From Topomyia yanbarensis (taxonomy: Eukaryota; Arthropoda; Insecta; Diptera; Culicidae), in contig NC_080672.1 of NCBI RefSeq assembly GCF_030247195.1, positions 96,420,113-96,484,112 on the forward strand: a DNA stretch of 64,000 nt, read 5' to 3'. Positions 1 through 10,420 of the stretch are shown piece after piece (position 1 is the stretch's first letter; each line of letters opens with the position of its first letter). The notes under the pieces were generated by a model that was given only the letters and a program-made list of their open reading frames with translations, searched no databases and had not been told where the DNA came from. A program made the position numbers and the translations under genes.

Positions 1-150
1 CCGGTGGAACACGTTCAGGTGGAAGGCCCGAGAGACATTCGCTGCCACCAGCTTCGCATCCGCGGTGAATTTGTCAATCGCTACTATCGACCGATTTTTC
101 CACGAAGCAAGAAATACGGTGGACTCGAATACATTCACCGTGTGTATTGA
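1..150 (+). CDS. C-terminal fragment of an unrecognised protein (partial, enters from the left edge)
   Basis: Frame 1 is open from the first base of the window for 49 codons and stops with TGA at 148-150. The residues are basic and aromatic-rich, with segments such as IRGEFVNRYYRPIF and SKKYGGLEYIHRVY. The composition looks like real coding sequence and not like the surrounding AT-rich DNA. I do not recognise the family. The coding part may be the last exon of a gene that lies mainly to the left. A transposon-derived ORF is the alternative. About 80 bases of apparent 3' flank follow before the assembly gap. Confidence 0.4.
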   Translation, partial: PVEHVQVEGPRDIRCHQLRIRGEFVNRYYRPIFPRSKKYGGLEYIHRVY

Positions 151-229
151 TTGCAGGTTGATCATGAAGCCAGCGGACTTTTTCATAAACCACCGATGGT
201 TTCCATCGTAATCGGTTCGTTCGATCGAA

Positions 230-729
230 NNNNNNNNNNNNNNNNNNNNNNNNNNNNNNNNNNNNNNNNNNNNNNNNNNNNNNNNNNNNNNNNNNNNNNN
301 NNNNNNNNNNNNNNNNNNNNNNNNNNNNNNNNNNNNNNNNNNNNNNNNNNNNNNNNNNNNNNNNNNNNNNNNNNNNNNNNNNNNNNNNNNNNNNNNNNNN
401 NNNNNNNNNNNNNNNNNNNNNNNNNNNNNNNNNNNNNNNNNNNNNNNNNNNNNNNNNNNNNNNNNNNNNNNNNNNNNNNNNNNNNNNNNNNNNNNNNNNN
501 NNNNNNNNNNNNNNNNNNNNNNNNNNNNNNNNNNNNNNNNNNNNNNNNNNNNNNNNNNNNNNNNNNNNNNNNNNNNNNNNNNNNNNNNNNNNNNNNNNNN
601 NNNNNNNNNNNNNNNNNNNNNNNNNNNNNNNNNNNNNNNNNNNNNNNNNNNNNNNNNNNNNNNNNNNNNNNNNNNNNNNNNNNNNNNNNNNNNNNNNNNN
701 NNNNNNNNNNNNNNNNNNNNNNNNNNNNN
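230..729. other. Assembly gap (500 N)
   Basis: A run of exactly 500 N, the usual placeholder for a scaffold join of unknown size. The open frame that spans it is meaningless. Confidence 0.99.
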
Positions 730-949
730 TGTGCGTGTGTTAACCGTTAGGCCACATTCCTCAACCTTTTGTTCGTAAAGCGAGGATTGAACAATAACCA
801 GCTATTTAAGCTGGACTGGTGCGTCGTGGGAAACGAGTATACAGATAAGTGAAATCTACCTTTTTGATACATTTACGGCTTTTTCCCGTCTGCGCGGGTG
901 CTGACCCCGTGCATTGACGGTGTCGCTGGCTTCCTCCCCGGATGGCCAA

Positions 950-2239
950 ATGGAGATCGAGTCGACTCCTAAGGCTCTCCCCCGACCCAAACAATATCCA
1001 GAGCTCTCGACCGGTCCCTTTGTGGTCTTCTTTCGGCCCAAAACAAAATCGCTGAATCTATTACAGATTTCAAAAGACCTGACGGAACGGTTCTCGGCTG
1101 TGACCGAAATAAAAAAGGTCCGCTCAGACAGGCTGAGGGTCGTGCTGACTAACTCAAAGCAGGCAAACGATATTGCTTGCTGCGAGCACTTTACGAAGGA
1201 CTATCACGTGTATATTACAGCTGTAAAAGTACAGTCTGAAGGCGTTGTCACCGATGACAGTTTGACATGCGAGGATCTGCTGCAGTACGGGGTTGGCCGT
1301 TTTAGAGACCGCATACTTCAGCCAGTGAAAATACTCGAGTGCAAGCGTTTGCACTCAGTAGTAGTTGCGGGGGATGGTTCAAAAACGTACCCCCAATCAA
1401 ACTCTTATCGGTTGACCTTCGCTGGTACCGCTTTGCCAAATTACGTCCTCTTGCACAAGGTTCGTCTGCCTGTGCGTCTGTTTGTGCCGCGGGTCATGAA
1501 TTGCACAAAGTGTAAACAATTGGGTCACACAGCCACCCATTGTAGCAATAAGGCCCGCTGTGGAAAATGCGGGGAGAATCATCTGGATGATTCGTGCAGT
1601 AAGAATGCTGAGAAGTGTCCTTACTGTGCAGAGAATCTGCATGATATCTCGGCATGTCCCGCGTACAAACTACGCGGGGATAAACTAAAACGTTCCCTTG
1701 CGGGACGATCCGAACGTTCTTTCGCAGAAATGCTAAAGAAAGCTACACCACCAACCTCAACAAACATCTATGCTCACTTGCCTCCTAACGAGGGCGAGGC
1801 TGATGACCCACAAGAGGGAACATCTACTAGGGCGCCTAGAAGTTATAGGAAGAGGAGGAACATTTCCTCTCCTAAAGTTCGTTGTAAAGGCCAGAAGGTA
1901 TCCCTTGACGGGACTCCGAAAGTCACATCTATTGGAAGTGTTGCAACCAAACCGAAGCAATTAGCTCCTGGTCTCGGAGGATTAAACTCAGAGAAGGAGT
2001 TCCCAGCACTTCCCGGAACATCAAAAATCCCAAGTGTTCCTCTGTTTCAGTTCGAGAATAATCGCGGCACTGGAATTATCAAACTCTCAGACATTGTGGA
2101 CTGGATAATAAAAACATTCAATATAACTGATCCTATTAAAAGTCTTATGTTAGCCTTTCTCCCTACAGTAAGAACATTTTTGAAGCAGTTGACTGCTAAA
2201 TGGCCCCTCCTTTCAGCGATTGTATCCTTCGATGGCTAA
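950..2239 (+). CDS. LINE ORF1: gag-like RNA-binding protein with three zinc knuckles
   Basis: A protein of 429 aa if it starts at the ATG at 950; the frame is open from further upstream but has no earlier ATG in the last stretch. The centre carries three cysteine-rich knuckles around residues 185-245, beginning CTKCKQLGHTATHC, then CGKCGENHLDDSC and CPYCAENLHDISAC. This is the usual nucleic-acid-binding module of I- and Jockey-type ORF1 proteins. The N-terminal part fits the RRM-like region that precedes the knuckles. The C-terminus is rich in Ser, Pro and basic residues. The protein would package element RNA in the cytoplasm. Its stop codon overlaps the ORF2 start, which suggests ORF2 is translated by termination-reinitiation. 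Confidence 0.85.
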   Translation: MEIESTPKALPRPKQYPELSTGPFVVFFRPKTKSLNLLQISKDLTERFSAVTEIKKVRSDRLRVVLTNSKQANDIACCEHFTKDYHVYITAVKVQSEGVVTDDSLTCEDLLQYGVGRFRDRILQPVKILECKRLHSVVVAGDGSKTYPQSNSYRLTFAGTALPNYVLLHKVRLPVRLFVPRVMNCTKCKQLGHTATHCSNKARCGKCGENHLDDSCSKNAEKCPYCAENLHDISACPAYKLRGDKLKRSLAGRSERSFAEMLKKATPPTSTNIYAHLPPNEGEADDPQEGTSTRAPRSYRKRRNISSPKVRCKGQKVSLDGTPKVTSIGSVATKPKQLAPGLGGLNSEKEFPALPGTSKIPSVPLFQFENNRGTGIIKLSDIVDWIIKTFNITDPIKSLMLAFLPTVRTFLKQLTAKWPLLSAIVSFDG

Positions 2240-5200
2240 CTCATCGAACGAGGTCACGGATTTGATCACTGTTCTACAGTGGAATTGCAGAAGTATCATC
2301 CCGAAAATCGATTCCTTCAAAATGTTAATAAATAATTTGAGTTGCGATGCATTTGCATTATGTGAAACTTGGTTAACTTCCGACATAGATCTCAACTTCC
2401 ACGACTTTAATATTATTCGCCTGGATCGAGACACCCCCTATGGAGGAGTGCTTTTGGGGATCAAAAAGCGCTATTCCTTCTACAGAATTAACCTTCCCTC
2501 GATAACAGGTATTGAAGTTGTCGCTTGTCAAGTAACAACCAAAGGCAAAGATCTTTGCATAGCTTCCATATATATTCCCCCCAACACCGCGATTGGGCAT
2601 CGCCGGCTACATGACATCATAGAATCCCTGCCTGCACCGCGACTAGTTTTAGGCGACTTTAACTCTCACGGTACGGACTGGGGTTGCCTTTATGATGATA
2701 ACCGTTCCTCTTTAATTCACAATATTTGCGACAACTTCAACATGACAATTCTAAACACGGGTGAAATGACACGGATTCCTCCCCCACCTGCGCGCCCAAG
2801 CGCATTAGATTTATCCCTTTGCTCGACCTCGCTAAAGTTAGAATGCGCGTGGAAGGTAATCCCTGATCCCCACGGTAGCGACCATCTGCCGATCGTAGTC
2901 TCAATCAATAACAGGTCAAGGCCATTGGAAACAATCAATATTTCGTATGACCTCACACGAAATATCGATTGGAAGAGCTATGCTGCCGCGATATCCGACA
3001 ACATCGAATCTACTCAAGAACTTCCTCCGGAGGAAGAGTACAGCTTTTTGGCTGGCTTGATTCTCGACAGCGCGAATCAAGCTCAGACTAAGCCAGTACC
3101 CGGCGCGAACATACAAAAACGTTCTCCCAATCCCTGGTGGGACAAAGAGTGCTCAGACGTGTACGCAGAGAAGGCCGCCGCGTTTAAGACCTTCCGGAAC
3201 GACGGGTTACCCGCTAGTTTTCGACAGTACGCGACGTTAGACAAGCGAATGAAGAGTTTGATGAAAGCCAAAAAACGCGGTTATTGGCGCCGGTTCGTCG
3301 ACGGATTAACGAGAGAAACATCGATGAGCACTCTTTGGGGAACAGCCCGACGTATGCGAAATCGAAACAGTACTAATGAGAGCGTGGAATATTCAAACCG
3401 TTGGATATTCGATTTCGCCAAGGTTTGTCCGGATTCCGCCCCGGCACAGAAGATCTACCGCGCCGCGTCCCGTCACGATAACGCGAACGAAACACCTTTT
3501 TCGATGGTGGAGTTCTCACTTGCTCTCTTGTCGTGTAACAATAAAGCTCCAGGGCCAGACAGAATCAAATTCAACTTGTTGAAGAATCTGCCAAACTCTG
3601 CCAAGAGACGCTTGTTGAACTTATTTAATAAGTTTCTTGAGGCTAACATTGTCCCACACGATTGGAGGCAAGTGAAGGTCATCGCCATCCAAAAACCAGG
3701 AAAACCAGCCTCCGGCCACAATTCGTATCGACCGATCGCAATGCTATCTTGTATCCGGAAGTTGTTCGAGAAAATGATCCTATCCCGCCTCGACAATTGG
3801 ATCGAAGCAAATGGCTTACTGTCAGATACACAGTTTGGCTTTCGCAAAGGCAAAGGGACGAACGATTGTCTTGCGTTGCTCTCAACCGAAATTCAAATGG
3901 CCTATGCTAGTAAAGAGCAGATGGCATCAGTGTTCCTAGATATAAAGGGGGCTTTTGATTCAGTTTCTATCAACATTCTTTCAGAGAAGCTGCACCAGCA
4001 TGGTCTTTCAGCGACTTTAAACAACTTTTTACTAAACTTGTTGTCGGAAAAGCACATGCATTTTTCGCATGGTGACTTATCGACATCACGATTTAGCTAC
4101 ATGGGCCTTCCCCAGGGCTCATGTCTAAGCCCCCTGTTATACAATTTCTACGTCAACGACATTGATGAATGTCTTGACAATTCCTGCACGTTAAGACAAC
4201 TTGCAGACGATGGCGTGGTGTCTGTTACGGGACCCAAAGCTGTCGATCTACATGGACCATTACAGAATACCTTGGACAATTTGTCTGCATGGGCTATTAA
4301 GCTGGGTATCGAATTCTCCACGGAGAAAACTGAGCTAGTTGTATTTTCTAGGAAGCGTGAACCAGCACAACTACAGCTTCTATTAATGGGTCAAACTATA
4401 GCTCAGGTCTTCACAGTAAAATATCTAGGGGTCTGGTTCGACTCGAAAGGTACTTGGGGATGCCATATTCGGTATCTGAAACAGAAATGCCAACAAAGGA
4501 TCAACTTTCTTCGTACAATAAGCGGAACGTGGTGGGATGCCCACCCAGGAGACCTAATTAGGTTGTATCAAACAACGATACTGTCGGTACTGGAATACGG
4601 ATGCTTCTGCTTTCGATCCGCCGCGAACATACATTTCATCAAACTCGAAAGAATTCAGTATCGTTGTTTGCGTATCGCCTTAGGGTGCATGCAGTCGACC
4701 CATACGATGAGTCTCGAAGTCCTGTCGGGCGTTCTCCCGCTGAAAAATCGATTTTGGGAACTCTCATATCGATTGCTCATTCGATGCGATATCTTGAACC
4801 CGTTGGTGATTGAAAATTTCGAAAGGCTTGTTGAGCTCAATTCTCAGACCCGTTTTATGTCCCTGTACTTTGACTACATGGCGCAAAATATTAATCCTTC
4901 TTCTTACAATCCCAACCGTGTGCATTTCATAAATACTTCTGAATCTACTGTTTTCTTCGACACATCCATGAAAGATGAGATTAGTGGAATTCCGGACCAC
5001 ATACGCCCACAAGTGGTTCCAAATATTTTTTATAATAAATTCCGAGAAGTCGACTGTTCTAAGATGTTTTATACTGACGGATCAAACCTCGAAGGGTCCA
5101 CTGGCTTCGGTATTTTCAATCAAAAGTTCACCGCCTCCTACAAACTCAGTGACCCTGCTTCAGTTTACGCCGCAGAACTAGCTGCTATTCAGTATACCCT

Positions 5201-5915
5201 TGGAGTCATTGACACATTACCCGCAGACCATTACTTCATCGTCTCGGATAGTCTGAGTTCTATTGACGCTATTCGCTCGATGAAACATGGAAAGCATTCC
5301 TCGTATTTTTTGGGGAAAATACGGGAGCTACTGAGTGCTTTATCTGACAAATCTTTCCAGATTACCTTGGTGTGGGTCCCTTCTCATTGCTCCATTCCGG
5401 GCAATGAGAAGGCGGACTCCTTAGCTAAGGTGGGTGCCATTGAAGGTGACGTTTTTGAAAGACCAATTTGCTTCCACGAATTTTTCACTATTACTCATCA
5501 GAGAACCCTCGAAAGTTGGCAAACCTCGTGGAGCAATGGGGAGCTAGGAAGGTGGCTACATTCGATAGTCCCTAAGGTATCGACGAAACCTTGGTTCAAG
5601 GGGATGGATGTGGGTCGTGACTTCATTCGTGTGATGTCTCGACTCATGGCGAACCATTACACGCTGGATGCACATCTCCGACGTATTGGGCTCGTGGAGA
5701 GTGGTATCTGCGCTTGTGGCGACGGTTATCACGATATAGAGCACATAGTCTGGGCGTGCACCGAGTACAGTTTCGCCAGGTCTCGGCTTATGGACACCCT
5801 CCGGGCCCGAGGAAGACCACCCAACGTCCCGGTTCGAGATGTGTTGGCAAGCCGCGATGTCCTCTATATGTCCCTTATATACACCTTCATAAAAACCATC
5901 AATATCCAACTTTAA
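2232..5915 (+). CDS. LINE ORF2: apurinic-like endonuclease, reverse transcriptase and RNase H
   Basis: A protein of 1227 aa from the ATG at 2232. Domains in order: an endonuclease with LQWNCRSI, CETWL, LVLGDFNSHGTDWG and GSDHLPIV (about residues 8-235); a reverse transcriptase with SYRPIAMLSC, QFGFRKGKGTND, VFLDIKGAFDSV, GLPQGSCLSPLLYNFY and the catalytic LADDGVV (about 450-720); an RNase H with FYTDGSN, AAELAAIQ, VSDSLSSIDA and WVPSHCSIPGNEKAD (about 945-1085); and a terminal CACGDGYHDIEHIVWAC knuckle. All key acidic residues are present. The RT active site reads LADD instead of the common F/YADD. The length is normal for an I-clade ORF2. The start was chosen because this ATG lies 8 bases before the end of ORF1 (ATGGCTAA). 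Confidence 0.9.
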   Translation: MANSSNEVTDLITVLQWNCRSIIPKIDSFKMLINNLSCDAFALCETWLTSDIDLNFHDFNIIRLDRDTPYGGVLLGIKKRYSFYRINLPSITGIEVVACQVTTKGKDLCIASIYIPPNTAIGHRRLHDIIESLPAPRLVLGDFNSHGTDWGCLYDDNRSSLIHNICDNFNMTILNTGEMTRIPPPPARPSALDLSLCSTSLKLECAWKVIPDPHGSDHLPIVVSINNRSRPLETINISYDLTRNIDWKSYAAAISDNIESTQELPPEEEYSFLAGLILDSANQAQTKPVPGANIQKRSPNPWWDKECSDVYAEKAAAFKTFRNDGLPASFRQYATLDKRMKSLMKAKKRGYWRRFVDGLTRETSMSTLWGTARRMRNRNSTNESVEYSNRWIFDFAKVCPDSAPAQKIYRAASRHDNANETPFSMVEFSLALLSCNNKAPGPDRIKFNLLKNLPNSAKRRLLNLFNKFLEANIVPHDWRQVKVIAIQKPGKPASGHNSYRPIAMLSCIRKLFEKMILSRLDNWIEANGLLSDTQFGFRKGKGTNDCLALLSTEIQMAYASKEQMASVFLDIKGAFDSVSINILSEKLHQHGLSATLNNFLLNLLSEKHMHFSHGDLSTSRFSYMGLPQGSCLSPLLYNFYVNDIDECLDNSCTLRQLADDGVVSVTGPKAVDLHGPLQNTLDNLSAWAIKLGIEFSTEKTELVVFSRKREPAQLQLLLMGQTIAQVFTVKYLGVWFDSKGTWGCHIRYLKQKCQQRINFLRTISGTWWDAHPGDLIRLYQTTILSVLEYGCFCFRSAANIHFIKLERIQYRCLRIALGCMQSTHTMSLEVLSGVLPLKNRFWELSYRLLIRCDILNPLVIENFERLVELNSQTRFMSLYFDYMAQNINPSSYNPNRVHFINTSESTVFFDTSMKDEISGIPDHIRPQVVPNIFYNKFREVDCSKMFYTDGSNLEGSTGFGIFNQKFTASYKLSDPASVYAAELAAIQYTLGVIDTLPADHYFIVSDSLSSIDAIRSMKHGKHSSYFLGKIRELLSALSDKSFQITLVWVPSHCSIPGNEKADSLAKVGAIEGDVFERPICFHEFFTITHQRTLESWQTSWSNGELGRWLHSIVPKVSTKPWFKGMDVGRDFIRVMSRLMANHYTLDAHLRRIGLVESGICACGDGYHDIEHIVWACTEYSFARSRLMDTLRARGRPPNVPVRDVLASRDVLYMSLIYTFIKTINIQL

Positions 5916-6740
5916 CTGCCCCTTTTTCCTTATCATTCTCAGAAACGCTCTCTTCCACCTGTACCATACACCCACGATGGTTTGATGCGACTCCAAGGCG
6001 ACACAAAACATCCCTGTCAAATGAGCCAACAAACACGGGACCTAAAGCACGAACATCACACGCACAACTCGAAATGTAGCCGATCAACATCTGAGCCGCA
6101 CTACGAAATCGTCTGGAGAAACCCCTGCCATCTTAAGAACGACCACCCGGCGTCCCAGTACATGATTCTTCCTGATGAAGGCCACCCTGATTCTGTAATC
6201 CATCCGTTGATCTCCCGAAGTCTGAAACTGAAATAATGTTCTCCCCCTGCCATGTTTGTCCACCCTACTTCCCCTGACTCTTATACACAGAAGTAACACC
6301 CCTTCCCCCCAAATATCTTCATGAAGCATTTAGCTCTTCTTGCCTTTTCTAGTTTTAACTATTATATTATACGATCTCGTTGGAAATGCCCAACTCTACT
6401 ACCACATAAAATAACTCTAATTAATGTCTCCGAATCTTTACAAAATTTAATCACGCCCTCTAATTATTTCTACTTTTAAGATAGTCGTATAAATTTTCCC
6501 CCTTAGTTAAACATTATTTGCTCCAATAATCTCATTGCTAAAAATGTCAAACCATATTGCCATAAAAACTAAATGACCCCCTAATCTTACGAAAATTATA
6601 TTACCCCCTTGTGTATATGTATAGCTAATCAATATGTAATCCCCTAGTTTTAAGTAATTTAAAATGTAAAACAAAACAAAATTGGCACCTTTAAGCTAAC
6701 GCAAACCTGCCCTATCAAATAAACGAATTGGAAAAAAAAA

Positions 6741-6909
6741 CTTTATTTTTTCGAAGTAGGGATAAGTTCTTTTGAATGAAATAACCTTTTGTAATCTCTT
6801 CTTAAAAAGGCATAAACCCTACTTATCTTTTTCAACTATATATAATTATAATAAATTCATACAATTCATGGTAACGAATACTTTCCTTTAATTCATCATT
6901 AAATTAATA
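6741..6909. other. AT-rich spacer between two LINE pieces
   Basis: No gene is visible. A short imperfect inverted repeat is built on GTAGGGATAAG (about 6756) and CCCTACTTATC (about 6818). Confidence 0.5.
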
Positions 6910-7262
6910 TACTTTGGCAACAAGCATGGTACACTAGTGAGTTGGGATGTATATATAATTCTTTTTTACCAAAAGTTAAACGTAAACCTTGATTTTATAG
7001 ACTAAATGTTGGAAGATAATTTATTCAAACGTTTTCTCGTATAATATCAAATCGCCATTCATTTAGAAGCCAATTTTTTCGCATTTATATAATCGATTCT
7101 AATTTATGTGAATGTTTAGAGTCCTATGAAGCTATTGATCATATCATTTAACATTGTTCTCGATTTTTTGAAATAAGACTGAATCTTTTTTCTACCCTTT
7201 CTTCCGCAGGAAAACCAATCTTTCATTTTGTTGGAGATGTACTAAGTAATAGAGATTTTGTT
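6910..7262 (+). pseudogene. Decayed C-terminal end of an I-clade LINE ORF2
   Basis: Translation of this stretch, allowing stops, matches the end of the intact ORF2 upstream. A WQQAWYTSELG-like start lines up with WQTSWSNGELG, then VKRKPWFYRLNVGR with VSTKPWFKGMDVGR. A CECLESYEAIDHI segment lines up with CACGDGYHDIEHI, and VGDVLSNRDF with VRDVLASRDV. Stops and frame losses show it is dead. The sequence passes directly into the R1-type relic, so it is either a truncated old insertion or the target of the R1 element. Confidence 0.6.
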
Positions 7263-7617
7263 GTCCTTGTGACTCCCAAGAGGCCAAGAACCTCGCTAGA
7301 ACAAGGAAGACCAGGCGAGCCCATGAAGCAGACTCTCGAGGACGCTGTTGTTGCCGTAAGAAAGGACGTCACCCAACCGGTATAAAGCTGGAGTACCGTT
7401 GTAGGTCGGAAGGAAAAAAACACGGGAAACAGCAAAAACAGAAGGAAGATCGAAAAGGCGAGCAGAAGAGGAAAGGAAAGGCTCATCAGAAGGCGCCAAA
7501 GGGAGAAGCCATGCCCGTTAAAGCCAATCATGCGACGACGTATGCAGCGCTGCTCAAGAAGGTCAGAGAGGACCCGAAGCTGAGGGATTTGGGGATCCCA
7601 CGACTTGCAACTCGACC

Positions 7618-8049
7618 TTGCAGGAGATTATTACGAAATCTATGGGTGAAAAGGCAGACGTTAAAGCCTTAAACCCGGAGATGGTGATTGTGTGCAGGGA
7701 CCTTTATGACATCACGACGGAAAACGAGCTGAGAGGTGCACTGAAGCAGCAGTGTAACCTGGGCGAAGTGCACATAACGATCCGATTGAAGAAGGGATAC
7801 GGAAGAACTCAGACAGCGATGATTCGTTTACCAGTAACCGCTGCATACAAGGCGTTGGAGGTAGGCAAAGTAACGGTTGGAATGTCGAGATGCCCATTAA
7901 GAGCTGCCTAACAAGTAAATAAACAAGTGGAGAAATGGCTGACGTGTTTGGGCTTTTCACATTTAGTAGAGGCTTACAAAGTCCCGGATAGGTCCGAGAT
8001 GTGCTGGAAATGCGAGGAGACGGGCCATCTTGCGAGAGACTGCACGTAG
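7618..8049 (+). pseudogene. R1/Waldo-like ORF1 relic (gag domain and CCHC knuckle)
   Basis: An open stretch at 7618-7911 reads as a typical R1 gag middle, with VIVCRDLYDITTENELRGAL and VHITIRLKKGYGRTQTAMIRLP. A stop and frame change follow. The zinc-knuckle region continues at about 7920-8049 with CWKCEETGHLARDC. At least one stop separates the two parts, so it cannot make a full gag protein. Confidence 0.65.
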
Positions 8050-8269
8050 AGGTTTGCACTCCAGGGGACGGAAACGATCATCAATCGAGTGGCTTTAAAT
8101 GCCTACAAGAAGGCGACTGCATGCCAACGGTAATGGAGATAACCCAGATAAATCTGAATCACTATGACGCCGCATAGAAACTGTTGTAGCAGTCTACGAC
8201 AAAACTATGTGTGATGTCGCTTTGACTGCAGAGCCGTATCAAGTCTCCCTGATAACAATAACTGGGTGG

Positions 8270-10420
8270 TAGATAGATCGGGAATGGTAGTGATACAAGT
8301 TATGGATTCCCCATTTAAGAACGGCAGAACGCTCATACGAGGGCTTCCTGATCGCCAAAATCAACAGCGTCTTCGTGTGTAGCTGTTACGCTCCTCCAAG
8401 GTTGACACTGGAGCAGTTCAGCCTAATGCTGAAGCAGTTAACCGAGCAGTTGATTGGTCGGAAGCCTGTAATCATTGGCGCTGACTTCAACGCCTGGGCT
8501 GCGGTGTGGGGAAGTAGAGTAACGAACACAAGATGGTGAATCCTGCAGAAGGCTCTAGCGAGGTTGAACGTACGATTGTGCAATGAAGGTTCTGTTAGCA
8601 CATTTCGGAGAGATCGGAGGGAGTCTATCAACGACGTCATATTCTGTAGTCCTTCATTGACGGCGAACATAGATTGGAGAGTATGCGAAACGTATACGCA
8701 TAGCGATAACCAGGCAATTCGCAACCGTATCGGTCAACGCAACCCTGCTGAAGTACGGAGAAGGATGCCCGGTGAGCGTAAGTGGAAGACGAAAACCTTC
8801 AACAAAGACCTCTTTGTTGAGGCACTTTGACCGATCGGCGGAACCGAGAACGTGGATGCGGCTGGCCTAACAAGAAGGATTGTGGTGGCTTGTGACGCCA
8901 CATTGCCGCGAAAACTGGTACCACGCAATAGACGGTGTCCAGTTTGTCTCAGAGCCAGAAGGCGGGCTCAGAGAGCGATATCGGAGCCAGATAGAGAAGA
9001 GCGCAAGGCAGCGTTTTGGGAAACAAGGGCCGCTTTTAAAACGGGAGATCAGACGTAGCAAGGCAGATTGCCACAAAGACCTATGTCGAAAAGTATACGC
9101 CAATTCCTGGGGCTAAGCGTATCAAGTCGTGATGGCGACAATGAAGGGCTAGACGATCGGCAAGTGATTAACGACGAGCTCGCAGAAGCATCGAAGAATG
9201 CCCTCGGTCCGGATGGAATACCAAACGTGGTGCTGAAAGCTGCGATCCTGGCATATCCGGACATGCTCAGGAAGGTGCTGCAGAAGTGTATAAATGAAAA
9301 CAACTTTCCCGAAATGCGGAAGGTTCAGAAACTGGTGTTGCTGCCGAAGCTAGGGAAGCCACCAGTCGATCTAGCCACGTATATGTCTGCTGGATACGCT
9401 CGGAAAATTCCTGGAAAGAATTATCATTAAAATTAAAAACGAAATTCACGGAAGGCGAGCGCGAACTGTCCAAGATGCAGTTCGGATTCCGCAAAGGAGC
9501 ATCGACAGTGGATGCAATTCGGACAGTGCTCGAGAGTGCAGAGAAGGCATCTAAACACAAGCGAAGAGGAGTTATATACTGCGCTGTGGTCACGATAGAT
9601 GTGAAGAATGCATTTAACAGCGCCAGCAGGAAGCCATCGCTGCAGCGCTGCACAGAATGAGGGTGCCTATGAGCTACTTCCAGAGCAGAGTGCTACTGTA
9701 CGAGACGAGTGAAGGGCAGAAGTCAAGGCGAGTCACAGCGGGTGTTCCTCAGGGTTCCATTCTCGGTCCAGCTCCTTGGAACGGGATGTACGATGAGGTT
9801 TTAGCACTGCGGATCCCCAGGAAAGTGAGAATCGTGGGTTTCACGGACAACGGCACCAACGGTGATGGGTGAGACACTTGAAGAAGTGGAGGTGTCAATG
9901 ACGGTAACAATAGACGCGATTGAGAGCTGGATGAACGGGGTCAAGCTGCAAATAGTGTACCACAAGACGGAGGTGTTGTAGGTTAGTAACTGCAAAGCGG
10001 TGCAGCGGATGCTTATCGACGTCGGAGGGCACGTGATTGCATCGAAGTGTGCACTGAAGCAATTGGGAGTGATTATCGACGACCGGTTGAGCTTCAGCAA
10101 CCACGTCGACTACGTCTGCGATTTCATACGTTGGCAGTCCGAGAAGCAGTACGAGACGTCTACTATCCACTGTTTCGTCATTGATACTCCGATATGGGGT
10201 TCCTGCCTGGGATGCTGCGCTGAAAACCAAGCAGAACCGTGAAAAGCTGATGGCCGTACGAGTCACGAGTACATACAGAACAATATCGTCGGAGGCAGTA
10301 TGCGGTTTCGCCAGGATAATCCCCATCTGCATCACTCTGGCTGAGGACGTGGAATGCTACCAGCGGAGAAATGCACGCAATGCCAGATGTGAGGCTTCAC
10401 CGGAATCACCGGACTGACCT
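8270..10420 (+). pseudogene. R1/Waldo-like ORF2 relic (endonuclease and reverse transcriptase)
   Basis: Fragments in several frames include the endonuclease core GADFNAWAAVWGS, the END motif ESINDVIFCSPSL, and TYTHSDNQAI with its conserved SD. The linker CPVCLRARRRAQRA precedes RT blocks (LGPDGIPNVVLKAA, MQFGFRKGASTVDAIR, VTIDVKNAFNSAS, RVTAGVPQGSILGPAPWNGM). The terminal ISSEAV region follows. The YADD box is degraded to a FTDN-like sequence. Several frameshifts and stops are seen. Confidence 0.7.

Larger units (their letters stand above)
730..6740 (+). mobile_element. Full-length, apparently intact I-clade non-LTR retrotransposon (LINE)
   Basis: Two long ORFs in the LINE order (gag-like ORF1, then endonuclease-RT-RNase H ORF2) are followed by about 820 bases of AT-rich 3' UTR. 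The element ends at TATCAAATAAACGAATT and an A-run at 6732-6740. The RNase H domain after the RT, three CCHC knuckles in ORF1 and a CCHC-like motif at the ORF2 C-terminus place it in or near the I clade. The exact 5' end cannot be set because the gap lies about 220 bases upstream of ORF1. No target duplication was identified. Both ORFs are free of stops, so the copy is young. Decayed relatives lie at 6910-7262 and 15140-17402. Confidence 0.85.
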
